A program made the position numbers and the translations under genes. 64,000 bases of DNA from Scortum barcoo (Eukaryota; Chordata; Actinopteri; Centrarchiformes; Terapontidae): assembly GCA_023238725.1 (NCBI GenBank), contig CM041550.1, positions 22,750,586 through 22,814,585 on the forward strand, in the 5' to 3' direction. The notes under the pieces were generated by a model, which was not told the origin of the DNA, made no database searches, and saw nothing but the letters and a program-made list of their open reading frames with translations. Positions 12,601-27,600 of this stretch are shown here, one piece after another; position 1 is the stretch's first letter; each line of letters begins with the position of its first letter.

Positions 12601-15600
12601 TATTTGGAAACCTGCAATGTTGTTGTATGAATGAATGCAGTGGAATGAATGTAGATTTTATTATTATTTTTAGAGTAACATCATTAGCTTGACACACATG
12701 CAACATGTAAACCACTTACAGTAGAGAGTTCACTGACTTTGAGAAAATGCAGTTGACATTAAAGATCACATAAACAAACTTAGTGTGTAACATTTGGTTT
12801 TGTCTGATTTTGTCTGTCCACTGAATATGTATGAGCATTGCAAGCACCAGTATTTCTTCACTATGTTCAATATGAATAACATTATCCTATTGTGTTCTCT
12901 TACTGCAAAGGAACAACAGATAGCCTCTGTGTTTTTTATAAGTAATTCCACCTACTGTGAAGCAAACACCTCATGAGAGCTGCTGGGATGCCAATGACTC
13001 AATAGTACTTTCTATTTTGAGATCTACCAATGACTGAATTCTCACTTAGTCTGTGGAAAATAGTCATATCTTTCAGATGGTACAGCTGGAACATTTTTTA
13101 GGTTTAAAGGGGATAAAATGGAAAGCAGATTTTTTCACAAAAATACTGAAACACCAACTACGTATTATATTCCCTTCCTAGACATGAACTTGCAGATGTT
13201 GTTGAGATAATTATGTATGATAAAGACTCAGCAGTAAGAATGTTTGTACATTTAGCTTACTGTGGCTGTGCTAATGAGACCCCAAGGGTGATAACTTTTC
13301 AAGTCACGTCATAATCAAATAAAGATAAGATCCAGTACAACGGACATCTTAACTTAATTTAACGTAATTTAATCTTGGAAATGCAGTTTTTGAATTATTT
13401 TTAGGATATATTTAGACTAACATACCTTTTCTTACTTCACACCATTCTGTTGTTGAAATATGTGTCACCTTCAACATCAAATTGCACTGCGGATTTTCAG
13501 TTGCCTTTCACCAAACACTATTAAAGAGTAAAGTGAATGGGATAATGTTTTCTATTGGTTCCTATAGTAACAGTGGGCTCTCTCTGCTTCTTCCACTGCC
13601 ACTATGGGTACATTGTTTTCCACCAGATAGATAAAAAGTAGTATCATATTTAATTTTATAAGTGATTTTATATTATCATTGATTTGTACTTCTATTCCAG
13701 TTACTTACTTTAACTTGCATTCTTTCTCTCAACCAGCAGTGTTCTTTGCTCAAGTTAAACTCTAATTCAGTGAAAATTGTTTTTCCGTTCTTTATTATTA
13801 TTCTTTTCCAGATTCCGAAACAACAGAGGATGAAGGTGGAGACCAATTTGAGACCAAAGAAGATAGTGGGGATGTTGAGGACCAGGCTGTGCATACAGGT
13901 ATTCACAGTTGTCTTTTATTTCAATTTTTTATGGACTATCGAATAAGGTGAACACACAACAACGACATATTGTCACCTTAGTTCTTACGGTGAAGATATT
14001 AGTAAACTCTTGCCAATGTAAGTTAAGTTAAACATTTCTTTTTGGTGGAACCAGCTGTCTGCTTTGGCTGAGAACAAGGCTGATGAGAGTGGTGTTTGCA
14101 TGCAAAATGTGAGCTCAAAGGAACTTAAGTGCTCTGTAGAGCTCAGGGAAACTGCACTGATGAATGTTAATTCTCTGTGGGTTCATCACTGACTGACCCC
14201 TTTCCAAACTGAATATAAATTGATTATTGCAACTTTATATTTGCCTCTTTTCATATTTGATAAAAGTACCTGATTGCTTACTCATACAATATGTCATAAC
14301 TTTTCTTTACATGCCTTATATGCAGATACAGTGATGGACAAATGTGCAGAAGATGACAATAGAACACATGGACACGAGGATCACTCTAACACAACCAGGC
14401 AAGAAATAAATATGCAAATAACCCAGTTTTAAAAAAATCTTCTGAGTGCTGATTGTATTATCAGTCTCAAATAAAATAAAACATAATACTCAGCAGATTG
14501 TGAATTTGTAACAACCTACTGATTCCAAAAGGTTTTGCCTCAAATCTTCTATTTCAGGAGCCAGTCAGAGAACTTTTCAAGAGAATCTCCCTCAGAAGTC
14601 CTCCCACCTCCATCTCCAAGACTCGTCAAACGTCCCTCCACCTCTCCAATGCCAAGTCGCTCTGGTTCAACTACACCTCTCAGCTTGCGAAAGAAAACTG
14701 TTATTCCAACTGAATACCAAGACACAGTGCCTGGAGAGTTTGAGGAAAAGGTTAAGCAGCCAAAATCATCCCAAAGTAACACCCAGGACTCCCGACCACA
14801 GACTCCACTGAGCGAATACTCTCGGAAGGAATTTAATCTCAGACCATCCCCAAAGCTTACCAGGGCAAGCTCAAAGGTTTTTGAGAAGGTTCGTGGCTTA
14901 GAAGAGCGGAGACGAAGCCTTGATATTCCAGAAGGATCCACATCGGGAAGGTCCTGGGCAGGGTTCAATCGTGCTGGATCTGTAGATTCGGATGATGGAG
15001 GAAGCCGGTTGGGCATCTCTAGAGAAAGTTCCAGGGAAGATCTAAGGGAGGCTTTGAAGGAAGATGCTGCTGAACGGAGATCTATGTTTAGACAGAGAGC
15101 TGCTTCGCTGGAAGAGAAACCTCGCTACTCCCAGAAAGTTCAGGACATTGAGAACAAGTTCACTGAGGAGCTCCAGCGCATTAAGAAACTAGTTGGTAAA
15201 CCTCATTTGAAGAAGTCGTTTTCTACTGAACAGCTCACTCTGAAGAGCAAGCAGCGCCAGCCTTTGAGGAAAATTGAACCTATTCCTCCACAAGTCCTTC
15301 AAAAGCTTCAAGAAAGAGAACGTGCCCAGTGGGCAAAAGAACAGAGAGAAAAGGAATCAAGTCAGCAACCAATGCAGCAACAACAGCAAACACAGCAAGA
15401 TCAGCATAAATCCCAACCCCAAAAGACAGGAAGCAGTGGTTCAACAACTGTATCAGTCACTAGATTTGGTGACGTTGCAGGCACGCCAGAGTCCATGCAG
15501 TTATCTGACCTACCAGGACAACGATCAGTGAGAGAATTAAGTAGAGTCAGTCCAGTTACAGAAATCATTCAGAGATCATCTTCGCCAGCATTATATCATC

Positions 15601-18600
15601 AACAGAGGGAAGACTCGCCAAGCAGAAATGTTGCTGAGATGACATTACGTAAGGTTGATCGAAGGCCACCGAGTCCGCTTGTACAAAGAGTATCTCGAAT
15701 CCAGGAATCCCAGCACATCCAAGAATCTCTAGTGCAAACATCACAAAAGGAAGAGACTTCAGGGAGAAAGACGCCAATAGAACTAGTAATAAGAAAAATT
15801 GAAAACAGACCTGAAAGTCCGCTGGTACAAAAAAGGGCTGTTATTGGGCAGGATCTTCCTCCTCAGCCTCTACCAAAACCTCCAAGGATGTCACCAGTAA
15901 CTCAACCAGAGGAGAAAATGGAAGTGGAGCTATCTAAACCAGCCTTAAAGATAAGAATCCCCGCAATTATTGTTGAAGATGAAAAGATGGAAGAGGATAC
16001 TCCTGTGAAGACAAGTGAGCCTCAGCAGATTACTACTAGTGCCAAAGAGGGACGACAACAGAAGACCAAAGGAAAGAATCGCCGCCCTCGACCGTTATCT
16101 CCAGAGTTAGGTCAGTGCCATTATGCTTCTTTCATGTAGTAGTTTGAAGTTCCAGTTTGCTTGTTTTTCATGTTAATCAACCAGTTACTCATTCCTTGCT
16201 AGAGGGTTTTTTACTGCTGTGATCATGGGGGAAATGAATACTTGAAGCTTGTCTTTTGTTAAACTGTGCAGATTCCTCAGATGATTCTTATGTGTCTGCT
16301 GAAGAAGACCCAATGGAGGGTCCGGTATTTGAGTTTCCCCTCCAGGACACTGTAGCATCTGCTGGTGCGGATGTGCTACTAAAATGTATCATTGCTGGCA
16401 CTCCCGCTCCTGAAGGTAACATGTTATACTTGGTGTTTTTACAACAAAAACCTCAAAGGCAATTTTGAATTATATATTTATTCATTATTTTATTTGGATT
16501 TATTTATCTTCTCTGTCTTTGTCTCTGTTGAAGTCACCTGGACAAAAGACAACATTAAAATCACCAGCATTGCAAATTACACAGTCAAAGTGGAGGGTGA
16601 ACGACATAGTTTGCTCATCAAATCAGCAAGAACAAGTGATGGTGGAAAATACTGTGTAACTGCTGTTAATCAGGTGGGAAGAGCATTCAGCAGTGCAACC
16701 CTTATAGTTAAAGCAGGTACGTTTCTAATCTTGTGTGTCTACAAAAACAGCATTTGCTTATCTTAAATGAGGACATATCAATCAGAAAATAGATTAGGAG
16801 AATTAACAGGAAAAGCATCATGCTGCTATAAGCAACATGCCAGGAGTCATACATGTAAAAAACATACATATTCAAAAACAGGGCAATGTTATTGTTAATG
16901 TTATATTTAAATTTGAAAAGCTTGAAGCTTATTCTCCTTCTTAAAAAACATCATGTGGTGTCTTCCCACATTGGCATTGTGATTCAGCTTTCTTGCTCCC
17001 TTGTCTTTATCTCTCTGAGCAAAATGTCTGTGCCATATATTCCAGCTGAACAACCTCACTTATAGTTACCATAGCAACTCAGAGGCGAAACTGAACCTAT
17101 AAATTGCCCACTGAGGCTCACTGGCTCCACCCACTGTGAATCCACTATTGTTTGGATATCACATTTGACATTGTAGATTCTAATTATATTTTATGAGGGG
17201 CTTTGTGTTTTTAGAATTGATGAACTCATTAAATTCCTGTTTTTCACTGAGCTGTGCTCTCACTAACAAAGAATAAAGTTTACAGAGACAAAATGAAATG
17301 CACATAAGATTCCTGCTCATAATGTATTAAACTATACCTAACCTTGCTGCCTTCACAGAGGCTGTACAGGAGCCAAAGGGAAACCTGGGTGTTCCTATGG
17401 ATATCAGCAGCCCTATTACATCGGATGAGGAGTATCTCAGTCCCCTGGAGGAAAGCATGGATTTTGGGGGACCAGAGCCAAGGCAAAGTATTGACACACG
17501 TTTCAGGAAGCCCCCTGTATTCCTGGTGAGACTGTTTACAGCTTGGCCTGACATCTTAGACATCTAATTCACTTTCCTTTTTAGAGTTTGACATTTGTAT
17601 ATTTATCATTGACATTGACATTTTTGACTGATTAGTTGCAAAATATTGCATGAAAATGTTTTATGCAAGGGATGTTCTTAATTTTATCACTATTAATTTT
17701 CCTGTAAGAATGTGTTGTTCACTGTGTGATTATCCCATCAACATATACATCATGTCAGACTTACAGGCAAATTGCATCTTTAAGCTTCTAACCTACATTA
17801 CATTTCAAACAGGTAACAATGAGTGATCAAGCTGTCATTGAAGGACAGGAAGTCACCATGTCTGTCCGAATAAGTGGACAACCCAAACCCATGCTCTATT
17901 GGTAGGTGCTCTCACTTCATCAAACTACTTCAACTCATTGTCTGTATGGGATAAAGAAAAGACTTTCTCTGTATCCCAAATCATGAGCAAGCTTGCTCAA
18001 CTGCATAGTTTGTTTGAAAGCAAGCTGCTTCATTGGATCTGTTAACGAAAGTGGAAGCTTAATGTTTACTGCCTAACCATCTCCAGGCTGGCAGAAAATG
18101 TCTTAATAGGGAAACGGGAAGAATAACACGCTTCCCCTGTTTACCATGGAGCTGCTCAGTGCCCAGAAACACAAATGTCTGGGCTCTTAGACAACAGTCT
18201 GGAATTTACATGCAATGCTGAGGCCATCCTAAAAGGATCCAGATTTGATTGTGCCACCAGTGTGTTAAAGTAAAAATACTTTCTCACACCTCTCAGATGG
18301 TGTCATGATTATCCATTAAGCACGGCTCGCCAGTTTTCTCCATTTTGTGTCAGTCTATTTTACAGATAAGGCAGCAGGCCGCGCACTGGGTCCAACCAAC
18401 AGTGCATCCCATTAGTGGAGTGCAAGGCAAATATACACTAAACATTTTCAATTTAAGCAAACGATTATAGGTTGATATTGTATTTTTGCCTATGTTTTAA
18501 TACATTTCTAATAAAAAGTGGCAGCCTTAGAAGGGGAGATGACAAATACTTACAGGTGACCTAAAACATTGTTGGTTTTGTTTTTTTTTTCATGCGATTT

Positions 18601-21600
18601 GTTGAAAATAAGCACAGTATAGAATAATCTCAGCTTTATCTTTTAATATAAGAATAGGATGAATCACTCTGGCAGGTTCTGTCATTGGAGTTAGTCATGA
18701 CTCTTCAGAGACAATAGCAGAAAAGAAAGTGCTAAACATAATACTGGCAGTGCTGGATAATGTATCCCACCCCCCACCCCCTTCATACCAGCCAGAAGAG
18801 AGCTTGTAGTTAGAAAAAGTATGTGCTTGGTCATTCTTCATTGCATGATTAAATAGAAAAACTGAGTGGTGGTGTGAGTGATTCATCTCTTGTTTTTAAA
18901 AGATAGCAACAATTGTTCCCTTAATTGTACTCTTCTGTAGGCTGAGGGACAGAGTTACGGTGAAAACAAGCCCACGTCACATTGTACGTGAGACAGAAGA
19001 TGGCACTTTTGAAATGACCATCAAGTCAGCAGTGAGATCAGACTCTGGGATTTACACCTGTAAGATCATTAATGAGTATGGGACAAAGCAGTGTGAAGGA
19101 AAGCTGGAGGTAAAAGGTACGCTTTTCAAATGTACTGGTGTTCTTGTTGACTTTTAAGAATGTACAAATCCACAATTCACTTCTTTTTTGTGGTTGCTAA
19201 TGGATATTTGGTACATTGTAACTGAATAAGATAGTCAACATATACATTGATACCATAATTTCAAGTGAATAAACAACATAATTGTGACCTGTGACTAGCT
19301 CACCACATCAACGTCCAATGTCCTTTATTTACGCCCAGCACCGCCAGTTGAGCCAGGCCTGGCTGTCATCCGCCCAGTCAGAGACATCATAGCCAAGGCT
19401 GGAGAGACCGTTCTGTTTGAGTGTCATGTCATTGGACCCAAGGACACTGATGTGGACTGGCTTGCAGATGGGAAACTGATCCAGCCAGCATTGCTCAACT
19501 GTAAGATGCACTTTGATGGAAGGAAATGCCGGCTGCTGCTCAACTCTGTACACGAGGATGACAGCGGGACATATGTGTGCAAGCTTAGCACAGCTAAAGG
19601 TATTTCGTAAGAATAAATGAATTTTTTGAGGAAGAACATGAACTTAATCCATTTTGGAATAAGGCCGTAACATAACAAAATGTGGAAAAAGTGAAGCGTT
19701 GTGAATACTTTCCGGATACACTGTATGTGTGGTGTAAAATTTTAATGAATTAATTTATTGTCCTGTTCATCTATTTAAAATGCAATCCAAAATTTTGACT
19801 CCTCAGAGGAAGTGACTTCATGTGGCAAACTCAAAGTCATCCCATCAATTGAACCTCTCTTCACTCGCAAGCTGGATGTTCTAGAAGTGATTGAGGGACG
19901 TAACGCTCGATTTGACTGCAAAGTCAGTGGGACGCCATCTCCTAAAGTCACCTGGAGTCACTTTGGTAGGACTGTACTTTATAATATCATTAGGATTTAC
20001 ATTAGCCGTGTGAAAACAGTGAATATTTAACAGCAAATACAACCTGTTGGAATTGCTTTTTGGATTTAGAAATTGTTGCCAATTGCAGGACCTTTAACCT
20101 TAACATCCATACCTTTGTGAATTTTTTCAAAGTTTCTTGACCTTTTTCATCATATTTCTCCTCTTGTCTGAGTTGCTGTTTGATTTTTTTTCTATAGACC
20201 ATCCACTCACAGAAAGCGAGGACCTTCGTATTCTTCAGGAGGGCGGCCGCCACTCTCTCATCATCTCTCATGTGACCAATGACGATGAGGGCTTTTACAC
20301 TGTCACAGCCCGCAACTGTCACGGCGAGGCAGAGACCTCCGCTGAACTTTACATACAAGAACCGCGGCCAGCCATCTCCTCACAGATGTAAGAGCATGTT
20401 TTTCATTGTGGGTTAGGCTGTAGCTCATTTGTGTTTCATGGATAAACATTGTGTTTCCTGTCTTCCTTTCAGGTCCAAGTTGGAGAAGATGCCATCGATC
20501 CCAGAGGAACCAGAGGTCCCAGAGAATGAGGTGGAGCGTTTCACTATGCCTGACTTCATCAAACCTCTTTATGACCTGGATGTGATCGAGGGAAAGGAGG
20601 CCGTGCTCAAATGTAAAGTGGCTGGTCTGCCATACCCCACCATTGCCTGGTTCCACAATGGCAAACGGATTGAGAGCACAGAGGACAGAAAGATGACACA
20701 GTGTAAGTGGTTGAAAAAGAAGCAACATTCACCCAATGTTCAGGTCTATCAAAGTACTTAAGCCTTTACAAAGAAATTACACTCTGGGCAGTTCATTTCA
20801 GTTCAATTTGTCAGTCAGTATTTATTGTCCCCAATTAGAAATTAAAACTGACATTTTAAGCAAAAAAGAAATGAATAAGGAACTTTATCAATTATAAGAA
20901 GAAAAGAAAATGTTCTGTAATTCTAAAAACGTGATAGCAGTAAGTAATGTATAATGTTGAAACAGACACTAACCTGCCTGTTCTGCGAAAATGGTATGGT
21001 TGAAGTAGTATGGATTTTAATTACCAACACTTTTACAATGCAAACATAATTAGAGTTTCTAAAAAAATACTTTATATCTTACATTTACATTTATGATAAA
21101 TGCATATTTTGTAATAATGAGCACTGTATATGTGAACAACAAAATACATTATTTGTCAGTGTCCATATCACTGTTACCACACTCAAGTCAAATGAGTATT
21201 TTTCATTCTGCCACCTGTATGGTTAAGGCCTGGTTAAATTTAAGCACTTAGACATCTTGGTTAAGGTTAGAGAGAGATCATGATTGTGGTTAAAAAAGAG
21301 AACACCATTAAAGGAAAAACAATGTTGAGTATTGGTAGGTGTCACAGGAGATTTGTGCATTGTGACACTGTGATGCAACTTCGACCTCGGTTTTGTGAGA
21401 GGACATTCTATACTTTTCAAACATAGGTCATTTTAAGAATTAAAAGATTCATCATTTTTATAGTCAAGAGTCATTGTGGTCTTTTGCAGGGATTGTTTAA
21501 TATGACATTGTTAGCCTGTTGAATACAGTAAATGTGGTTGCATAAAGATGCTAACAGACCTCATATCCTTTCATTTCTGCTTTCTCCTGTAGTTCGCGAT

Positions 21601-24600
21601 GTCCACAGCCTGGTCATCCGCAGTGTGTGCCATGCTCACGGTGGTGTCTACAAGAGTGTCATCTCTAACAAAGTTGGCAAGGCCACCTGCTATGCTCATC
21701 TTTATGTCACAGGTGATTTTCATTCCTTTTCTCGTTTGCGCATGAACAAAAACTGAATGGGCCTCATGAAATTAGAATTTTCACTGACAGACTGTTGTCC
21801 AGAACTGATTTTCTGCCTTTCTTCACATTAAGTCACACACTGTTTGATTTATGATGATATTTATATATAACAATATAAAACAATGAATGCAAAATTAATA
21901 TTCAATTCACTATGATCTCTTCGGCTTGCCAATTTACTGACAAGCTTTTTTACACATAGCTGCCTCAGAGCTCTATGCAGGTCACTGTTCAGTATCATCC
22001 TCTTGGCAGCTGTACTATTAATATTACTATTAATATTAATATTACTAGTGAAACTGCAAAAAGGAACAGGCTGGAAAAGGCTAGTTATGACAAGTTTGCC
22101 TATAAGAGAGTTTGACTCAGAACACTTCACAGGAAATGAAAGTAAGAGAAGTTTAAGATAAGAATAGAAGAATGTTCTTGTGTAAGGGACCATTGTTAAA
22201 AAACATTTCTGGACATCTAATTCCGTTGTTATCATCATTTTCAGATATCCTCCCTGACCCTCCTGATGGGACTCCAGTAATAGAATCCATCACTGGTAAA
22301 ACCATCACCTTAAGCTGGAAGAAACCAAGGAGGCTGGACCCTTCCATTGGTATGCAAAATTCATTTCAGAATTTTTCTGTCCACCAGATTTAATAAGTAG
22401 GTAATAAGTATATTTTAAATGATTTATCCTGCTGAGATTATCCTGCTGCAAACACATTTACGACAAAGCATTCTGGCACAGACCAAAGACATGAAGATCT
22501 TTAATACAGACTAAAATTACACCTTCACTGAACATTGAAATAGTATATTGACATAATGTGATATCTTTGAAATATAAATTAACTCCTAAGCTGTAACCCT
22601 AGACAAAGTGATAACAAAAGGATCTCATTTTAAGTTAATAACAGAAAAAAGCTGATTCAACATTGTATTTCAACATTCATTTTTTGCATTTAACCCCTTT
22701 TCTTTCAGATCCCAGCTCCCTGATGTATGCCATTCAACAACAAGCCCTGGGCTCCATCCAGTGGACCATCATAGCCTCTGGTCTGAAGGAGACCACTTAC
22801 ACCATCACCACCCTCTCCAAAAATGTACGCTATGCTTTCAGGGTCCTGACCATCACCTCCAAAGCCTTCAGCAAGCCCTCACCTGCCACCGACCCAGTGC
22901 AGCTCCTGGACAGAGGTACACTCAGGTTTTTAGAGCAGCCATGCATGCATCAGTGTGTGCTACTTTTTTATTTAAAATTATATGTGTGTACATTTTCCTC
23001 CAGGTTCCTATCTTCAGGAGGCTCCAGTGATAATTGATAAGCCAGAAATTGTTTATGTGATGGAAAACCAGTCAGTCACCATCACTATCACCCTCAATCA
23101 TGTCAACGCTGCAGTCATCTGGAAGAGGTATCTGTGTTGTCAAGTTTCTATGAATGTCTCTTTTTTCTTTATCTTATTTTGAGCAGAGGAAGTATGTAAG
23201 AAACTACTATATACAATATATCAAAAAGAATGCTTACCAGAATGTACTTTCAGTATTTTTATATATTTATCATTGTTTAAAATATTTTTTAAATGTCACT
23301 GAACAAAAATAAAACATTGTGGAAGCCTCCAGCTGATATACTCATAGGTTTACAATCAAGCAGGCGCCAAACATACCACCACACCTGCCCAGTATTATAT
23401 CATAGTATATTGTAGTCTTATTCTATTATTCCTGGTTTACAATACAAACGCTTCTCCACAGGAGGGGAGCAGTTCTGGCCAGCAAGCCTGGCCTGTATGA
23501 GATGACAATGCCAGATGACGACCAGCACACGCTGAAGCTGCTCAAAGTGAAGAGTGCCGACATCGGAGAGATGACGTTTGTGGCCTCAAACAAGTACGGC
23601 AGTGACAGCTGCACCTTCAACGTAGAGCTGGCAGGTAGGCAGTAGACTGATCTCTCTATCCATTTATCCATCTTAAACTAATGTAACTTGGTAATGTACT
23701 TTTGTTACTGTCTACAGCTCCACCAACATTTGAAACAATCATGGAGGACTTGGACGTTTGTTCTGGAGAGACTCCTCGTTTTGCTGTGGTGGTGGAGGGA
23801 AAACCCATTCCTGACATCCTCTGGTTCAAGGTGTTTATCCATTTTAGCTAAGTCAAAAATAGCTTAATAAGGGAGGACAAGATAAACTGAACTATATAGT
23901 AAGGTAAACCTTTAAAATGGAAATGAAAATCGAAACAGATCTTTTCCTGTAATAAATCTTTGAAGAGTCACAGCTGAAATTTAGCATTTGTTTTCAGAAT
24001 GATATCCTGCTGTCGGAGAGCAGTCATTACACATTTGTGTACGATGATAATGAATGTTCCCTGGTGGTCCTGAGCGCTTGTCCAGAAGACTCTGGGGTTT
24101 ACACCTGCACAGCCCGTAACTTGGCAGGATCTGTGTCATGTAAAGCTGAACTCACCATTCATCAAGGTAAGGGATCAGTCTATTAGAGCCATAAAAAAAT
24201 GCATCATTTCTTCGTCTGCACATCTCACAAGCAAAGTGAATTAACTAACATGAATACGTTTCTCTTTGTTTCTCATTAACACTTGCTCTTTACTGTAGCT
24301 AAACATAAAGATGATCCAATGGATGATGAGGAGACTATTATGAGGAAAATGCGCAGATTGACTGACTACTATGATATCCACAAAGAAATTGGAAGGTAAG
24401 CCATCTTGAAACATATGAAATCCCATACTTTGATGCAACATAACGCAAGAGACCCACTGTCTGCATTGGAACAAGATATTATCCAATGTCCAAAGTTAGG
24501 CTGTATTTCATCATGTCATTGTGCCTCTGTCTTGCTGTATTTGAACAGATTTTGAATTATTCGGGACTTAAGTATTGAAGAAGCAAGGCTGAAATTGTTT

Positions 24601-27600
24601 CTCCTGATTTTGTCTTCCAGAGGTGCATTTTCCTATGTGAAACGGGTTACCCAGAAGGTGGGCAAAATGGAGTATGCTGCAAAGTTTATCTCCACACGTG
24701 CCAAGAAGAAGGCATCTGCTCTGAGAGAGATGACCCTGCTTTCCAAGCTAGATCACGAGAGGGTCCTTTATTTTCATGATGCCTTTGAGAAAAAGAATGC
24801 AGTCATCATCATTACCGAAATGTATCCTTATTATGCTGTTAGAACACACTGTATTCTCATGAGTACACAATTAGCCTTGGATAGTGAAATGATTTGAATA
24901 CTGTAGCTGTCCACGTTATGTTGTAGCTTTTCATGAAAAACTCTGTTCTGCTAAAAGTAAAGTAAGCATATGTACATGCACATGTACTGTAAAGTATAAT
25001 TTTTATTTGTTATGTATATATTGTAGAGTAGAGTATAGAGAATAGCCTTAATTCATTATTAAGATGCCATGAGGAGATGCTTGATAGATTCATAAGGAAA
25101 TCTTCAGTAATGGAGTCTGATGTAAGTCCTGTGTTTTATGATTTCACATTGCACATTCATTTCAACATAGCGATCAAATGTATGTAATTTGATGTCATTA
25201 AATTATCTAATAAATAACAGCTTTACTGTTATGTTTGTGTTTTGGGACCGCCAGGTACGTTCATGCATAAGACAACTACTTGAGGGAGTGGACTATCTTC
25301 ATCATCTAAACATCATACACCTGGACATAAAGGTAGATACAGATTGATCCTCTCTCTTCCACTCTTGCATTGTCTTTCTCTGGATATAAAAACTTTAAAA
25401 AAACTGAATTCATGAAAAGAAATGCGCCAGAACTGTTTTTGATTTAACTCCTGAAAAATGACAGATTTAGTATTGTGTATTTGTTTTTATTCTGATAGCA
25501 AAACAAGGTAATATGATATTTTTTTATTCTTTCTTCAGCCTGATAACATCCTCATGGCAGACCCCCATGGTGATCAAATCCGAATCTGTGACTTCGGCAA
25601 TGCAGTGGAGATCACACCCGATGAAGCTCAATACTGCAAATATGGCACACCAGAATTTGTTTCACCTGAAATTGTCAATCAGACCCCTGTGTCAAAAGCA
25701 TCAGACATCTGGTAGAGTATTTCTTATATTGCAACAGAAGTGTTTTTATGTTAACACGCCACTTTTCTCTAATTTCTATCTTTATTTTCCTCAGGTCAAT
25801 TGGAGTTGTTGCATATCTGTGGTGAGTTTAATTAGTATTACAGTATTATGATAATTTATTTTCTTCATTATTAATGTGTTCCAGGATGCTATATATCAGT
25901 GTCATTTGAACATGTTTGCCTGTTCAGGAGTACCTGTAGGCTTGTCATTAAATGTGTTTGTTTCTGTTATCAGTCTGACAGGAGTTTCTCCATTTGCTGG
26001 AGAGAACGATCGCAGCACCGTACTGAACATCAGGAACTATAATGTGGCCTTTGAGGAGAGCATGTTTGCTGACCTTTGTAGAGAGTCTAAAGGGTTCATC
26101 ATAAAGTTGCTGGTAGTGGACAGGCTGTGAGTTACACTACAGTATATTTAGTAATATAAAATATTTTGTATTTTAGAATTGTATTAAATATTTTTCTACT
26201 ATACAGCCTATCATAGATAATTTGTTGTTATATAGTTTGTTAATTTTTCAAAGCTGTGTAAATGTCACACCTTAATTATTTTGTTTTAATATTAGATACT
26301 TATCAGATGGACATCTGATGTTTATATTTCATTACTCTATAATCCCTGTCTGCAACTCTCAATATGTCCTAATTTTCTTCTAGGAGACCTGATACTCAGG
26401 AATGTCTCAGACACCCCTGGTTCAAGGTAAGACAAGGCCACTTGCTTTTCATGCTACTGTGTTAATCATCCACAACCTTTTTCTTTGATAATTTCTAGTT
26501 GAGGATACTGATTAAGGTTCCATTCCTAATTTCTGTTATTAAATTTATTTGTTGAACAGACACTTAGCAAGGGAAAGGCCATTAGCACAGAGGCTCTGAG
26601 GAAGTTTGTGTCTCGCAGAAAATGGCAGGTAAGGGGTGTTTTATTTTCTATTCTGGCTCTGTATTGCATTACACCCAGAGTGAATTTAATTTCAATGATC
26701 ACACCTTATCATATTTCTTCTTTTACAGCGTTCACTAATCAGCTATAAATCAAAAATGGTCATGAGATCCATACCAGAGCTGCTGAACGATTCCTCTAGT
26801 CATATATCCATTGCAGTTCCCAGGCACCTTAAAGAAGGTTCACCTTTGCCATCATCGTCCTCAGATTCTGATGAAGACATTGATGAGCTGCCATTTATTC
26901 CAATGCCACTCAACATGGAGTTCTCTGGATCAAGGATGTCACTGAATGACATTCAAACCAATGAGCCAGAAACAGGAAAGCAGGATGGAGCAAGTAAATG
27001 GTCTGGGTCTTCTGTTCAAACCCAGGAGGCAATGGAGTGTGACTCTAAACAAATGGATAAGGAAGGGGTTGATTTAACAGGTAAATGCCGACTGCGGAAA
27101 AGGCTAACACAAGACAATGACAGGGGTTCCTCAGATGAAGAATCACCTGCTGAATTACCACAAAAGTCAGAACTCACTAGAAAACCCCTGCGAAGAGGTT
27201 CAAGCATGGAGTCAGACAAACCAGAGGGTGGACGACGAAGAGGGGAGCTAAGACGTGGAGGCTCAGCTGACAGTGCGTTGCTGCTTCGGATTACACCTGA
27301 GGAAGGAACTGGAGAAGGAAACCAAGAGGATGGCAGGAGAGTTCTCAAGAAAGCTGTCTCTATGGAACTACCAAGGAGGAGTACCAGCCCAGGAACTACC
27401 AAGATGAGTCAAGAAGACTATGCTCTTAAACTGGAACTGATGAGACAGCGACTCCTTCGTGGTGGCTCAGTAGACAACAAGATGAGTGGACTGAGGGGAC
27501 CTCTGTTGGAAACATTAGGAATGGGAGATGAAAAACGTGCAATATCCTCAGATCGCTATTCTCGCACTGTGCGTTTGGGCCCACCTCCACTAACTAGAGC

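Larger units (their letters stand above)
3651..13811 (+). other. speg: speg intron 1 (10.2 kb)
   Basis: No exon that I can support; open frames here are short and lack Ig-like or speg-like sequence. It contains the MITE at 8960-9395, repeat fragments at 6907-7520, and a GGCA-type repeat at 9544-9593. Mammalian SPEG has alternative first exons in this part of the gene, but none is visible here. Confidence 0.6.
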
